Source: Clostridiales bacterium (lineage in GTDB: Bacteria; Bacillota; Clostridia; Oscillospirales; Acutalibacteraceae). From it: a stretch of DNA of 64,000 bases. Location of the stretch: NCBI GenBank assembly GCA_012839185.1, contig DUNU01000002.1, forward strand, positions 186,001 to 250,000, given 5' to 3'. The translations under genes and the position numbers were made by a program. Each line of letters starts with the position of its first letter. Position 1 is the first letter of the stretch. Positions 54,287-64,000 of this stretch are shown one piece after another. The notes under the pieces were generated by a model, which saw only the letters and a list, made by a program, of their open reading frames with translations, had not been told where the DNA came from and did not search any database.

Positions 54287-55447
54287 ATGAAAAAAATCTT
54301 AGCAGTGGCATTAAGTATTTTAATGCTCCTCCCGTTTACCTTCCTGTTCGCAAGTGCTGAGGCTACGGTATTAACCGAATCCGAACTAATATTCGACGAA
54401 GAAGGCAAATTCAGAATTGCAGTTTTTGCTGACTGCCAAGACGATGTTTTTCCCGATGCTCGTATGCTTAAGATGATTGAGTATTGTATCGAAACCGAAA
54501 AACCCGATTTTGTAGTGCTTGATGGCGACAATATTTGCCAACCGGTTTATGCATTACACAATCAAGCCGCAACAACCCTTCTTGAATCTCTTGCTAAGGC
54601 AGGCGTTCCTTTCGGTTTTGTTTTCGGCAATCATGATGCGGAAACATTGAGCAAAGACCTTATTATGCAGAGTTTCCACAATTGCGGTGCAACCTGCCTT
54701 ACCTACAATTCTGATGACTCAATCACCGGTTTAGGTAACTGCAATCTTCCTGTTATGAGCAGTGACGGCAGTGGTGAAATTGCGTTCAACCTCTTCCTTA
54801 TCGACTCGAATATGTATGATGAAGTTAACGGCGGTTATGACTATGTTCACGAAGACCAGATTGAATGGTATAGGAACACATCCCTTGCTCTTGAAGAAGC
54901 AGCCGGCGAAAAAGTTTATTCTCTTGTGTTCCAGCACATTATCGTTCCTGAGATTTTCGACCTTATGGTAGAAGTTGAAGAATCTGAAAAGCAGTACACC
55001 TACAACGGAAAACACTACAAGTATGAATTTATCGACGGCGTAACCAAGTCCTGTGAAAACTTCGGCGAACAGCCCTGCCCGCCCAACACAAATCACGGTC
55101 AAGTTGATGCAATGCTTGAACGTGGTGATGTTCTTGGTATTGTTACCGGTCATGATCACACCAACTCTTTTGTAGTCAACTATAACGGCATTGACTTCAT
55201 TCAGACACCCGGTATAACTTTCCAGTCCTATGGTGCTAAGGAAGCTCGTGGTTATCGTATCATTGATATTGATGAAGCCGATACAAGCACATATACAACC
55301 TATGTTGTAAAATATGCAGACGTATTTGATGACGGCGAAAAAGCAATTACTTTGGAGATAATTCAAGTTACAATTCGTGAGTTCTTCAAACTTTTCACAA
55401 CATTGTTCAAGACAATCGGCAACATTATCGGTATCGCAAGAAGTTAA
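54287..55447 (+). CDS. Secreted calcineurin-like metallophosphoesterase
   Basis: 386 residues with AAAGGAGAG before the ATG. Signal peptide ~1-26 (ending FASAEA). Binuclear-metal motifs: FADCQDD (~47-53, in place of D-x-H), VVLDGDNICQP (GDN), FGNHDAE (GNHD), the His in LVFQHIIVPE, and TGHDHTNSFV (GHxH as GHDH). It is like the purple-acid phosphatase/Icc-related class of exported phosphoesterases. The first motif has DCQ where DxH is usual, so one metal site may be altered. A C-terminal amphipathic helix (EFFKLFTTLFKTIGNIIGI) ends the protein. Confidence 0.85.
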   Translation: MKKILAVALSILMLLPFTFLFASAEATVLTESELIFDEEGKFRIAVFADCQDDVFPDARMLKMIEYCIETEKPDFVVLDGDNICQPVYALHNQAATTLLESLAKAGVPFGFVFGNHDAETLSKDLIMQSFHNCGATCLTYNSDDSITGLGNCNLPVMSSDGSGEIAFNLFLIDSNMYDEVNGGYDYVHEDQIEWYRNTSLALEEAAGEKVYSLVFQHIIVPEIFDLMVEVEESEKQYTYNGKHYKYEFIDGVTKSCENFGEQPCPPNTNHGQVDAMLERGDVLGIVTGHDHTNSFVVNYNGIDFIQTPGITFQSYGAKEARGYRIIDIDEADTSTYTTYVVKYADVFDDGEKAITLEIIQVTIREFFKLFTTLFKTIGNIIGIARS

Positions 55448-55479
55448 TTTTGCGACAGTAGTAGGCTGAAAACTAAAAG

Positions 55480-55506
55480 AACGGAGGTTTTTTCCGCCGT
55501 TTTTTG
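55480..55506 (+). terminator. Intrinsic terminator after the metallophosphoesterase gene
   Basis: Stem AACGGAGG / CCGCCGTT (one mismatch) with a TTTTTT loop, followed by TTTTTG. It lies between two convergent genes and could also affect the alpha/beta hydrolase transcript. Confidence 0.75.
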
Positions 55507-55528
55507 TGTTATATCCGCAACCAATATT

Positions 55529-56419
55529 TTATTTTACGGTGCGATTGAAAAAGTCAATGTAATCTGCGATAGCCTCTTCAAAAAACTCATCAAAATAAAT
55601 ATCAAAATGTCCGCAGTTATATTCCTTGATAGTTGCATTTTTTGCACGTTTCATGCATTTTATTGTTGCATAAGCGGGAGCCAAAGTGTCTTTGAGACAG
55701 GCTGCGACATAAATTGGAATTTCAACGTGTTTTGTATATCTGCTCGGACTGTATTTAAGAAATTCTAATATTGTTCTCGCCGGTGTTTCGTTTCTGAAGT
55801 TTGCTTTTTCGGGAATACGTGCTATGAATTTATCATAGTCGGGTTCTGCCATGAGTGCGGCTTTTCCTTGCGGGTCTGCCAATTTTAGCATAACGGGATG
55901 ATAGCCGGTCAGACAAGACAAGAGGTCGCCTACAAGATAAGGAATGAATTTTATAATTCTAATGGGAGGAATTGTTTTTATTGTCGCCCATTGGTCTGTG
56001 TAGGGACATTGAGCAACTGCCGATTTAATATCATTCCTGCGGACGGATAAAGTAATTGCATGTCCTCCGCTAAATGAACTGCCGAAAATCAAAAGTTTGT
56101 TCCCGTCAACCCGTTTATCTTTCTTTATGAACTCTATCGCATTGTTCCAGTCAACAAGTTGATGTTTCACATTTATCAGTTGTCTTTTCTTACCGTCGCT
56201 TGCTCCCCAATTGCGATAATCGAATAAGAAACAGGCATAACCGGCAGCGGCAAAGTGTTCGGCATGTCGGTCAATCCACATTTCACGAACTCCGCCCAAG
56301 CCATGAGCCATAACAATTATGGGACAAGGCGTATCGCTTTCCGGCAGATATAGCCATGCACTACATCTTGTGCCCTTTGAATAAAAATCGACATCTTCAC
56401 GTGTAAATTGATAATTCAT
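55529..56419 (-). CDS. Alpha/beta hydrolase
   Basis: 296 residues. It has the oxyanion-loop HGLGG in IVMAHGLGGVREMW (~36-49), GYACFLFDYRNWGASDG (~67-83), nucleophile Ser in LIFGSSFSGGHAI (~109-121), Asp in ACLKDTLAPAY and His in CGHFDIYFDEF, so the triad is complete. It resembles cytoplasmic dienelactone hydrolase- or prolyl-peptidase-like esterases. There is no signal peptide. The substrate is unknown. It has its own promoter and is transcribed toward the metallophosphoesterase gene. Confidence 0.82.
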   Translation of the reverse strand: MNYQFTREDVDFYSKGTRCSAWLYLPESDTPCPIIVMAHGLGGVREMWIDRHAEHFAAAGYACFLFDYRNWGASDGKKRQLINVKHQLVDWNNAIEFIKKDKRVDGNKLLIFGSSFSGGHAITLSVRRNDIKSAVAQCPYTDQWATIKTIPPIRIIKFIPYLVGDLLSCLTGYHPVMLKLADPQGKAALMAEPDYDKFIARIPEKANFRNETPARTILEFLKYSPSRYTKHVEIPIYVAACLKDTLAPAYATIKCMKRAKNATIKEYNCGHFDIYFDEFFEEAIADYIDFFNRTVK

Positions 56420-56444
56420 TTTTATGTCCCCCTTTGCTTATATA

Positions 56445-56473
56445 ATTTTACTCCGCAACAATACTCTTGTCAA
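56445..56473 (-). promoter_or_regulatory. Sigma-A type promoter for the alpha/beta hydrolase gene
   Basis: Minus strand TTGACA (56468-56473), 17-bp spacer, TAAAAT (56445-56450). Confidence 0.75.
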
Positions 56474-56505
56474 GCGGGAATATTATGTTATTAGTTTTTT
56501 CAAAA

Positions 56506-56529
56506 TAAAAATCGGGCATTACACCCGAT
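56506..56529 (-). terminator. Intrinsic terminator after the DUF262-HNH gene
   Basis: Minus-strand stem ATCGGG / CCCGAT with a 7-nt loop, followed by TTTTATTTTG. Confidence 0.75.
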
Positions 56530-56538
56530 ATAAAATTA

Positions 56539-57660
56539 CTATATATTTGATTTTTTTCTGTTACAGTCTTTGCAAAGCATCTGACAGTTTTCGGGAGTTG
56601 TGTGTCCGCCCTTGCTCCAAGGAATGATATGGTCGCCTTCCTTTTCTTTATACTCAAAATGTTGTTTGCAGATTGGGCAAATTCCGTCTTGCTTACTGTA
56701 AGCGTCCAATTTATCTCGCTCTGAAAATACTCTTATTTTCAAATGTTTTTCTGCAAACGGGTCAAAATCTCTGCTGAGCAGATATTCATAAATTCCCTTC
56801 GGTTTTTGTACGTCTTCATCTTCGTGCAGTCTTTTTACTTCGTCTTTCATGTCCGATGAATTATAAGTATTTTTATGATATTTGTTATAAAGACAGCACC
56901 AGTCCAAACCTTTCATATCCGCATAATATTGGGGAAAAATTTTCATTATCCAATTTATAACATCCTGAAAATACTGCCAAAGTTCATCCGCGTCTTTGTC
57001 CGATTTATGTTTCGCCATATATTCGGTAATATCTTTCATTCCTTGATAATCGCATATTCCTTTCAATGCTTTTTCAAGAAGTTCCTGCCTGTTCGGGTCT
57101 CCTGTGATATATTTGTCGGACAAGCCTTTTGCGGCACAATTTCGTTTTGAGAAATATCTCTTTGCGTCAGACAGCCATTCTCCCGTATAAACAGAATTTC
57201 GCAGTTCCTGATCGGTAAGTTTTTCTCCTGCAATATTTACAACTCTGAACCACTCCAATTTTTCCGATTCTTCGCCTTCACAGACATAAATCATAAATTC
57301 ATAGTCCATAATTGAGTTAAACTTATCATCGGGCAAAGCATCCCAATAATATTTATTTCCGTCAAGAGTAATTGGGAATTGGTGTTCTAAATACTGCATT
57401 ACGGAAAGAGTTCGCTGTTGACCGTCAAGAATTTCAAACTCATCATCGCCGACTTTTACCCAATACATAACATTCAAGGGAAAGCCTTTTAATACGGTAT
57501 GAATAACCGCCTCCGCCTGCTCTAAAATGTAGACAAATTCCCGTTGATAAGCCGGTCTTATTGCCAATTTCCCGCCATAAGCAAAAACACCGTCATCATC
57601 GTTATCAACATAGCCGTTAAATACATCTCGGACTTTTATCAATTTTTGCTCAATCTTCAT
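56539..57660 (-). CDS. DUF262 / HNH endonuclease protein
   Basis: 373 residues. The N-terminal DUF262 (ParB/Srx-like nucleotide-binding) region runs ~1-110, with RPAYQREFVY (~35-44) and the DGQQR motif at 79-83. The middle is helical. The C-terminal ~40 residues are an HNH nuclease with a zinc-type cysteine set: CPICKQHF, GDHIIPWSKGG, NCQMLCKDCN and ending KKSNI. DUF262-HNH proteins such as GmrSD relatives act in restriction of foreign or modified DNA. The ATG is behind GAGGAG and overlaps by 11 bp the end of the third methyltransferase reading frame (stop at 57650-57652), so its translation may be coupled to that frame. It shares a promoter with the methyltransferase. Confidence 0.85.
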   Translation of the reverse strand: MKIEQKLIKVRDVFNGYVDNDDDGVFAYGGKLAIRPAYQREFVYILEQAEAVIHTVLKGFPLNVMYWVKVGDDEFEILDGQQRTLSVMQYLEHQFPITLDGNKYYWDALPDDKFNSIMDYEFMIYVCEGEESEKLEWFRVVNIAGEKLTDQELRNSVYTGEWLSDAKRYFSKRNCAAKGLSDKYITGDPNRQELLEKALKGICDYQGMKDITEYMAKHKSDKDADELWQYFQDVINWIMKIFPQYYADMKGLDWCCLYNKYHKNTYNSSDMKDEVKRLHEDEDVQKPKGIYEYLLSRDFDPFAEKHLKIRVFSERDKLDAYSKQDGICPICKQHFEYKEKEGDHIIPWSKGGHTTPENCQMLCKDCNRKKSNI

Positions 57661-57819
57661 TGACGTTTCTCCTCTTTATTAAAATTCGGTTATAAAGTTT
57701 TCTTCCTTTAATAATTGTATAGCATGGAAAATCTCCTAAATATCTTGCACTATTTGCCATGCCTAATATTTCAAATTGGTCGGGATTATATTTATCAAGA
57801 AAAGTAATCGGTACACCCA

Positions 57820-59117
<1,298 letters not shown>

Positions 59118-59159
59118 TTATTTTTCACCTCTGCACTTCAAATTTAGTTTATTAAATAT

Positions 59160-59188
59160 ATTATACTTCACTCTTCCTATTTTTTCAA
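59160..59188 (-). promoter_or_regulatory. Sigma-A type promoter for the methyltransferase-HNH operon
   Basis: Minus strand TTGAAA (59183-59188), 17-bp spacer, TATAAT (59160-59165). Confidence 0.75.
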
Positions 59189-59229
59189 GAAGTTTTTTCT
59201 TATCGGCAATTATATTTCCCACCAAAAAG

Positions 59230-59253
59230 AAAAAATCGGGAAATACTCCCGAT
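59230..59253 (-). terminator. Intrinsic terminator after argF
   Basis: Minus-strand stem ATCGGGA / TCCCGAT with a 5-nt loop, followed by TTTTTC, just after the argF stop at 59257. Confidence 0.85.
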
Positions 59254-59256
59254 AAT

Positions 59257-60234
59257 TTACATATAACTTTTTAGCATAACCGCTTTTATGGTATGCATTC
59301 TGTTTTCCGCTTCGTCGAAAACGATACTCTGTTCGGACTCAAAAACTTCATCGGTTACTTCCATTGAGGATATATCGAATTTTTCATAAATTTCACGACC
59401 GACTTCGGTACCCAAATCGTGGAAAGCGGGAAGACAGTGCATAAAACGACATTGTTCACCCGCATTTTTCATTATATCGCTTGTTATTGCATAGGGGCTT
59501 AAATCGGCAATTCGCTCCGCCCATATTTCCGTCGGCTCTCCCATTGAAACCCAGACATCCGTATATAAAACATCGGCGTTTTTGGTTGCGATTATCGGAT
59601 CTTCGATAAATTCAAGAACGGCACCGGTTTCTTTTGCGATATTCCGACATTCGGTAATAAGTTCGGCATTCGGAAAGTATTTTTTTGAAGTACACGCGAC
59701 AAAATGCATACCCATTTTTGCACAGCCGACCATAAGGGAATTGCCCATATTGAACCGTGCATCACCCATATAAACAAGTTTTATTCCCTTGATTTTCCCG
59801 AAATGCTCACGGATTGTCAATAAATCGGCTAAAACCTGTGTCGGATGAAATTCATTTGTAAGACCGTTCCAGACAGGAATTTTTGCATATTCGGCGAGAG
59901 CCTCAACAATTTCCTGCCCGAAACCGCGGTATTCAATACCGTCAAACATTCTGCCCAAAACTCTTGCGGTGTCGGCAATACTTTCTTTTTTCCCTATCTG
60001 AGAGGCGGACGGGTCAAGATAAACGCAGTTCATTCCGAGGTCATTTGCCGCAACCTCAAAAGCACAACGAGTTCGGGTACTTGTTTTTTCAAATATCAAA
60101 GCAATATTTTTTCCCTCACAGAGTTTATGAGGAATGCCCGCCTTTTTTTCCGCTTTCAGTTTAGCGGCAAGGTCGATAAATTCTGTAATTTCTTCGGGCG
60201 TGAAGTCTAAAAGTTTAAGAAAATGTTTACTCAC
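59257..60234 (-). CDS. argF: Ornithine carbamoyltransferase
   Basis: 325 residues. It joins carbamoyl phosphate and ornithine into citrulline. Carbamoyl-phosphate site [16 protein letters not shown] (~50-65), [35 protein letters not shown] and the ornithine-side HCLPAFHD (~266-273). The 8-bp overlap with argD indicates one operon. The protein is biosynthetic in context because argCJBD precede it. A strong terminator follows. Confidence 0.95.
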   Translation of the reverse strand: MSKHFLKLLDFTPEEITEFIDLAAKLKAEKKAGIPHKLCEGKNIALIFEKTSTRTRCAFEVAANDLGMNCVYLDPSASQIGKKESIADTARVLGRMFDGIEYRGFGQEIVEALAEYAKIPVWNGLTNEFHPTQVLADLLTIREHFGKIKGIKLVYMGDARFNMGNSLMVGCAKMGMHFVACTSKKYFPNAELITECRNIAKETGAVLEFIEDPIIATKNADVLYTDVWVSMGEPTEIWAERIADLSPYAITSDIMKNAGEQCRFMHCLPAFHDLGTEVGREIYEKFDISSMEVTDEVFESEQSIVFDEAENRMHTIKAVMLKSYM

Positions 60235-61384
60235 GGCAAACCTCCTTAATTATGTTTATCGCTTCAATAAGCATGTCATCGTTAATATTAAGAGGCGGAA
60301 GAAGTCGAACTTTGTCTTTCGCGGTAAGAACCAAAACACCTTTTTCAATGCACTTTTTAACAACTTCGCCGGCAGGTTTCGTGGTTTTTATCCCTATCAT
60401 AAGTCCCATTCCGCAGACGGATTCAACACCTTTTGCTCCGTCCAATAATGACTTTACAAGCACACCTTTACGCTTGACATCCGCTAAAAAATCATCGTCA
60501 AGACGACTGATAATTGAAAAAGCACCGGCACAAGCAATGGGATTTCCTCCGAAAGTTGAGCCGTGATCGCCGTAACCGAAAACATCGGCGAATTTTTCGG
60601 AAAGCAGACACGCTCCGATAGGAAGACCGCCGCCCAGACCTTTTGCGGTGGTTACAATATCGGGGGAAATTTTGTAGTTCATATAAGCATAAAGTTGTCC
60701 CGTTCTGCCGTTTCCTGTCTGAACTTCGTCAATAATAAGCGGAATATCGTTCTCTTTTGTATATTCGGCAAGTTCGCGTACAAAATCGGCGGGCAGTACA
60801 TTTACGCCACCTTCACCCTGAATACACTCAATCATAATACCCGCGATTTTAGTCGTTTCTGCAAGTGATTTTACACTTTCCATATTTGTTTCTGCATAGA
60901 CAAAACCGGGAGTAAGCGGAGTATAAAGTTCGTGATAATGTTCCTGTCCCGTTGCGGCAAGAGTTGTTAATGTCCTGCCGTGAAAAGAGTTTTCGAGTGT
61001 CATTATCGTATAACAATCTTCTCCTTTTTTGGCGGAATATTTACGGGCTGCCTTAATTGCACATTCGTTTGCTTCCGCACCCGAATTTGAGAAAAAGACT
61101 TTGTTCATACCCGTTTTTTTGCATAACAGTTCGGCTAATTTTACGTCGGGATTGGTGTAATAAAGATTTGATACGTGGGCAAGTTTGTTAATCTGTGTAA
61201 TAACCGCTTTTGTCCATTCTTCGTCCGAATGACCGAAGGCGGTTACACCGATTCCCGATGTCAGATCGATATAACGGCGATCCATTTCATCAAAAACAAG
61301 ACTTCCTAAACCGTAAATGAGATTGACCGGAAAACGATTGTATGTTCCGGCAATATATTTTTTATCAAGTTCAAATATATCCAT
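60227..61384 (-). CDS. argD: Acetylornithine aminotransferase
   Basis: 385 residues. Class III PLP enzyme turning N-acetylglutamate semialdehyde into N-acetylornithine. Visible are [35 protein letters not shown] (~95-113), the PLP-stacking NSFHGRTL, the Asp in [14 protein letters not shown], the Schiff-base Lys in [14 protein letters not shown] (~242-255) and [13 protein letters not shown]. The length and position in the arg operon fit ArgD rather than GabT. Confidence 0.94.
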   Translation of the reverse strand: MDIFELDKKYIAGTYNRFPVNLIYGLGSLVFDEMDRRYIDLTSGIGVTAFGHSDEEWTKAVITQINKLAHVSNLYYTNPDVKLAELLCKKTGMNKVFFSNSGAEANECAIKAARKYSAKKGEDCYTIMTLENSFHGRTLTTLAATGQEHYHELYTPLTPGFVYAETNMESVKSLAETTKIAGIMIECIQGEGGVNVLPADFVRELAEYTKENDIPLIIDEVQTGNGRTGQLYAYMNYKISPDIVTTAKGLGGGLPIGACLLSEKFADVFGYGDHGSTFGGNPIACAGAFSIISRLDDDFLADVKRKGVLVKSLLDGAKGVESVCGMGLMIGIKTTKPAGEVVKKCIEKGVLVLTAKDKVRLLPPLNINDDMLIEAINIIKEVCRE

Positions 61385-61453
61385 AATAACCCCTAATAAC
61401 AGAGCGTATTTTCATTTATCGAAAAATCCGATTTTCGCTCCGATTGGAAATTT

Positions 61454-62311
61454 TTATTTTGTAATCATCGTGCCTGCACCTTCATCGGTGAGCATTTCCA
61501 TCAAAATTGCATGCGGAATTGTTCCGTCCAAGATTGTAACGGTTTCAACCCCGCCGTTAAGAGCGTCAAGACAGCATTTTACTTTCGGAATCATACCGCC
61601 CGTAACAATGCCGTCGTCAAACAATTTTTCCGCGTCATCTGTATGCATTTCCCGAATAAGCGTTGAGGGATCGTCTTTATCGCGAAGTATACCGGCAATA
61701 TCCGTCATTAAAAACAGTCTTTCCGCACCCAAAGCACCCGCAATTTTTGCGGCGGCGGTGTCGGCGTTTATGTTATACGCATGTCCCTCTTTGTCGCAAC
61801 CGATGGTTGCAATAATGGGAATATAACCCCTGTCAAGCAGGTCAAGAACGGGACTTTTGTGAATTTTCGTAATTTCACCGACAAAACCAAGTCTTTCGTC
61901 CTTAATTTTCGCCTGAATCATGCGTGCATCAAGACCGGAAATACCCATTGCCTTGCCGCCTTTCATGGTGATGAGATTGACAAGGGATTTGTTTATTTTT
62001 CCGGTCAGAACCATTTGAACAATGTCCATTGTTTCGGCATCCGTAACACGAAGCCCGTCAATGAAAACGCTTTCCTTGCCCATTTTTTTCATGGTGTCGG
62101 ATATTTCGGGACCTCCGCCGTGAACCAAAACGACTTTTACGCCGACTAAAGTAAGCAGGACGATGTCTTCCATAACCTGCTCTTTGAGTGCTTCGGAAAG
62201 CATGGCATTTCCGCCGTATTTAATAACAACGATTTTGCCGTTATAACTTTTGATATATGGCAGAGCCTGTACCAGTACTTCGGCACGCTCCGCATTTGAA
62301 AAATAACTCAT
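61454..62311 (-). CDS. argB: Acetylglutamate kinase
   Basis: 285 residues. It phosphorylates N-acetylglutamate, the second step of the pathway and often the step inhibited by arginine. Motifs: VVIKYGGNAMLSEAL (~27-41), VKVVLVHGGGPEIS (~58-71), the substrate loop GLRVTDAETMDIVQMVL and INADTAAAKIAGALGAERL. The longer N-terminal helix (FSNAERAEVLVQALPYIK) is that of arginine-sensitive forms. Overlaps argJ by 4 bp (ATGA). Confidence 0.95.
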   Translation of the reverse strand: MSYFSNAERAEVLVQALPYIKSYNGKIVVIKYGGNAMLSEALKEQVMEDIVLLTLVGVKVVLVHGGGPEISDTMKKMGKESVFIDGLRVTDAETMDIVQMVLTGKINKSLVNLITMKGGKAMGISGLDARMIQAKIKDERLGFVGEITKIHKSPVLDLLDRGYIPIIATIGCDKEGHAYNINADTAAAKIAGALGAERLFLMTDIAGILRDKDDPSTLIREMHTDDAEKLFDDGIVTGGMIPKVKCCLDALNGGVETVTILDGTIPHAILMEMLTDEGAGTMITK

Positions 62312-63525
62312 GTCCTGTAATCTCCGTTAATCTTTACATAGTCGTAAGTCAGATCGCAACCCCAAGCGGTTGAAGAACAAATACCCGATTTAAGGTCTAT
62401 CAGAATTTCAATTTCGTCCTCTAAAAGTATCTCTTTTGCGAGTTCTTCGCTAAAAGCAACCCCCGCACCGTCAACGCAGACGGTAAGATCTCCCTTCTTT
62501 GAACGGAAAGTAACGTCAATTTTGTGTACGTCAACGTCGGCACCGCTGTAACCTATCGCACAGAGAACCCTGCCCCAGTTTGCGTCCGCACCGAACATTG
62601 CGGCTTTGAATAATGACGAACAGATAACACTTTTTGCAACAATTTTTGCGGTTTCCGAGTCTTTTGCGTTAAAAGCCTTGCATTCGAGCAATTTTGTCGC
62701 ACCCTCACCGTCGGCGGCAATAAGCCTGCAAAGAGCGACGGTTACGGTGTTAAGTGCTTTCATAAATATTTCAAAATCGGCATTTACGCTTGTAATTTCG
62801 GGATTTTTTGCCGCTCCGTTTGCAAGAACGCTGACCATGTCGTTTGTTGAGGTGTCGCCGTCAATGCTGACCATGTTGAATGTGGTTTGAATATCGGTCG
62901 AAAGAGCCTTTTTGAGCATTTCGCTTGAAATTGCACAGTCGGTCGTGATAAACACAAGCATGGTTGCCATGTTAGGATGAATCATTCCGCTACCTTTTGC
63001 GATACCGCCCATGCGACAGATTTTTCCGCCGATTTCAAATTCAACGGCAACTTCTTTTTTGAATGTGTCGGTTGTCATTATCCCTTCGGAAGCCATAGCT
63101 GAGCCGTCAGTTGACAGAGCATCAACAAGGGCGGGAATCCCGTTTTTTATCGGAGTAATATTCAAAGGCTGACCGATAACGCCCGTTGAGGCGACAACAA
63201 CATCGTTTGCGTCAATATTGAGTTTTTGAGCCAAAAGAACACACATCTCTTCTGCAACTTCAATGCCGTTTGCGTTACAGGTGTTTGCATTGCCGGAATT
63301 ACAGATAACGGCTTTTGCATAACCGTCGGATATATGATTTTTTGTAACAATAAGCGGTGCACCTTTTACAAGATTGGTTGTATAGACAGCCGCCGCCGTG
63401 CATTTTTCTTCGCTGAAAATCAAGGCAAGGTCTCGTTTTGTACGGTTTTTACGAATACCGCAGTGAACGCCGCTTGCCGAAAATCCTTTTGCGGCACATA
63501 CGCCGCCGTCTATTCTTTTAATCAT
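62308..63525 (-). CDS. argJ: Bifunctional glutamate N-acetyltransferase / amino-acid acetyltransferase
   Basis: 405 residues from the ATG at 63525, five bases after the argC stop; an upstream TTG at 63558 lies inside argC. ArgJ self-cleaves before the nucleophile Thr in GMIHPNMATMLVFITTD (~177-193, at A-T). Also GGVCAAKGFSASGVHCGIRK at the N-terminus, CNSGNANTCNANG and GADANWGRVLCAIGYSG. It recycles acetyl groups from acetylornithine onto glutamate. Since ArgF here is an ornithine transcarbamylase, this is the cyclic pathway. Confidence 0.95.
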   Translation of the reverse strand: MIKRIDGGVCAAKGFSASGVHCGIRKNRTKRDLALIFSEEKCTAAAVYTTNLVKGAPLIVTKNHISDGYAKAVICNSGNANTCNANGIEVAEEMCVLLAQKLNIDANDVVVASTGVIGQPLNITPIKNGIPALVDALSTDGSAMASEGIMTTDTFKKEVAVEFEIGGKICRMGGIAKGSGMIHPNMATMLVFITTDCAISSEMLKKALSTDIQTTFNMVSIDGDTSTNDMVSVLANGAAKNPEITSVNADFEIFMKALNTVTVALCRLIAADGEGATKLLECKAFNAKDSETAKIVAKSVICSSLFKAAMFGADANWGRVLCAIGYSGADVDVHKIDVTFRSKKGDLTVCVDGAGVAFSEELAKEILLEDEIEILIDLKSGICSSTAWGCDLTYDYVKINGDYRT

Positions 63526-63529
63526 ATTA

Positions 63530-64000
63530 CTAAATCTCCAAACCGAGAGTTTCGTCAACTCCCATTACAATATTCATATTTTGAATTGCCGCACCGGATG
63601 CACCTTTGCCTAAATTGTCGTATCTGGCAATAAGTGTAAATCTTTCATCATTTCCGCAGACGCTTATACTCATTGAGTCAAGCCCCTGATGTAATGAAGT
63701 GTTTGAAAGACCGTCGATGTCGGTGTAATAAACGACTTTTGAATTGTAGTTTGATTTATAAACATCAATAATATCCGCAAGTTTGCCGTTGATATTTTCT
63801 GCAAAAAGCGGAATGATAACCTGCATACCCGAATAAAAATCATCAACTATCGGCATGAATACGGGTGCATGTTTAATTCCCGTCAAAGCCGTCATTTCGG
63901 GTATATGCTTGTGTGTCTGATTTAATGCATAAAGACGGGGAGAGTCGAAAATATTACTTCTGTTTTCGTCTTCATATTCGGCAATCATCGTCTTTCCTCC
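63530..64000 (-). CDS. argC: N-acetyl-gamma-glutamyl-phosphate reductase, N-terminus cut by window edge
   Basis: The C-terminal ~156 residues are visible; the frame is open to the window end (GGKTMIAEYEDE), so the ATG at 63988 is internal. LNQTHKHIPEM (with the conserved His) and FMPIVDDFYSGMQVIIPLF, plus ARYDNLGKGASGAAIQNMN near the C-terminus, are typical of ArgC. It reduces N-acetylglutamyl phosphate with NADPH. First visible gene of the operon argC-argJ-argB-argD-argF. Confidence 0.93.
   Translation of the reverse strand, partial: GGKTMIAEYEDENRSNIFDSPRLYALNQTHKHIPEMTALTGIKHAPVFMPIVDDFYSGMQVIIPLFAENINGKLADIIDVYKSNYNSKVVYYTDIDGLSNTSLHQGLDSMSISVCGNDERFTLIARYDNLGKGASGAAIQNMNIVMGVDETLGLEI

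Noticed and set aside
54731..55366. 211-codon minus-strand frame antisense to the metallophosphoesterase
   Set aside because: Shadow frame; the plus strand has signal peptide and metal motifs.

Overview
The window looks like a chromosomal segment spanning the replication origin of a low-GC, Gram-positive, anaerobic member of the Clostridia (an Oscillospirales/Ruminococcaceae-like lineage is my best guess). The reasons are sigma-A type promoters with 17-bp spacers, strong AGGAGG ribosome sites, a MurE with the DNPR motif of the meso-diaminopimelate type, an archaeal-type ProRS, dockerin-like modules, and ferredoxin-linked indolepyruvate oxidoreductase genes.

Layout. 1-4124 (minus) is the N-terminal part of a very large secreted MBG-repeat surface protein. 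4448-16529 (plus) holds a fused class II aldolase, tmk, a Gfo/Idh/MocA oxidoreductase with a Lys-rich N-terminus, rsmD-coaD-coiled-coil protein-GH13 glycosidase, three exported proteins (two with dockerin-like pairs) and a two-gene type II restriction-modification system of the Eco47II/Sau96I type. 16584-18880 (minus) is acpP-HAD-proS. 18942-31957 (minus) is the division and cell wall (dcw) cluster mraZ-rsmH-ftsL-PBP-murE-murF-mraY-ftsW-murG-ftsQ-ftsZ, which lacks murD, murC, murB and ftsA. 32296-41203 (minus) is an M24 peptidase gene, truB, an OGG-like glycosylase gene, then gyrB-yaaA-recF-dnaN-dnaA. The origin lies in the dnaA-dnaN gap (39590-39856), with a clear DnaA-trio array and repeated TTTTCAACA 9-mers instead of the usual TTATCCACA boxes.

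To the right, 41388-49510 (plus) is mnmG-rsmG-parA-parB-serS-mnmE plus a dockerin/SGNH protein, studded with five identical parS sites. 49558-55447 (plus) holds a YgjV-like membrane protein, paaK-iorA-iorB-ACT for aromatic 2-oxo acids and aryl-CoA, and a secreted metallophosphoesterase. 55529-64000 (minus) holds an alpha/beta hydrolase, a DUF262-HNH nuclease plus an EcoRI-family adenine methyltransferase, and the arginine operon argC(partial)-argJ-argB-argD-argF. Genes on both sides of the origin are mostly co-oriented with replication.

Most striking is the methyltransferase at 57828-59117. A (GA)20 tract sits inside its C-terminal region, and all three reading frames beyond it are productive. 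Each ends in a homologous C-terminal tail: one stops at once and completes module 1, one reads into module 2 (the frame in this sequence), and one reads through into module 3 and ends on top of the start of the downstream DUF262-HNH nuclease gene. This looks like a three-position phase-variable switch of a DNA methyltransferase, possibly coupled to nuclease translation. A second possible slippage site is an A12 run near the end of rsmG: a -1 shift there restores a canonical RsmG C-terminus.
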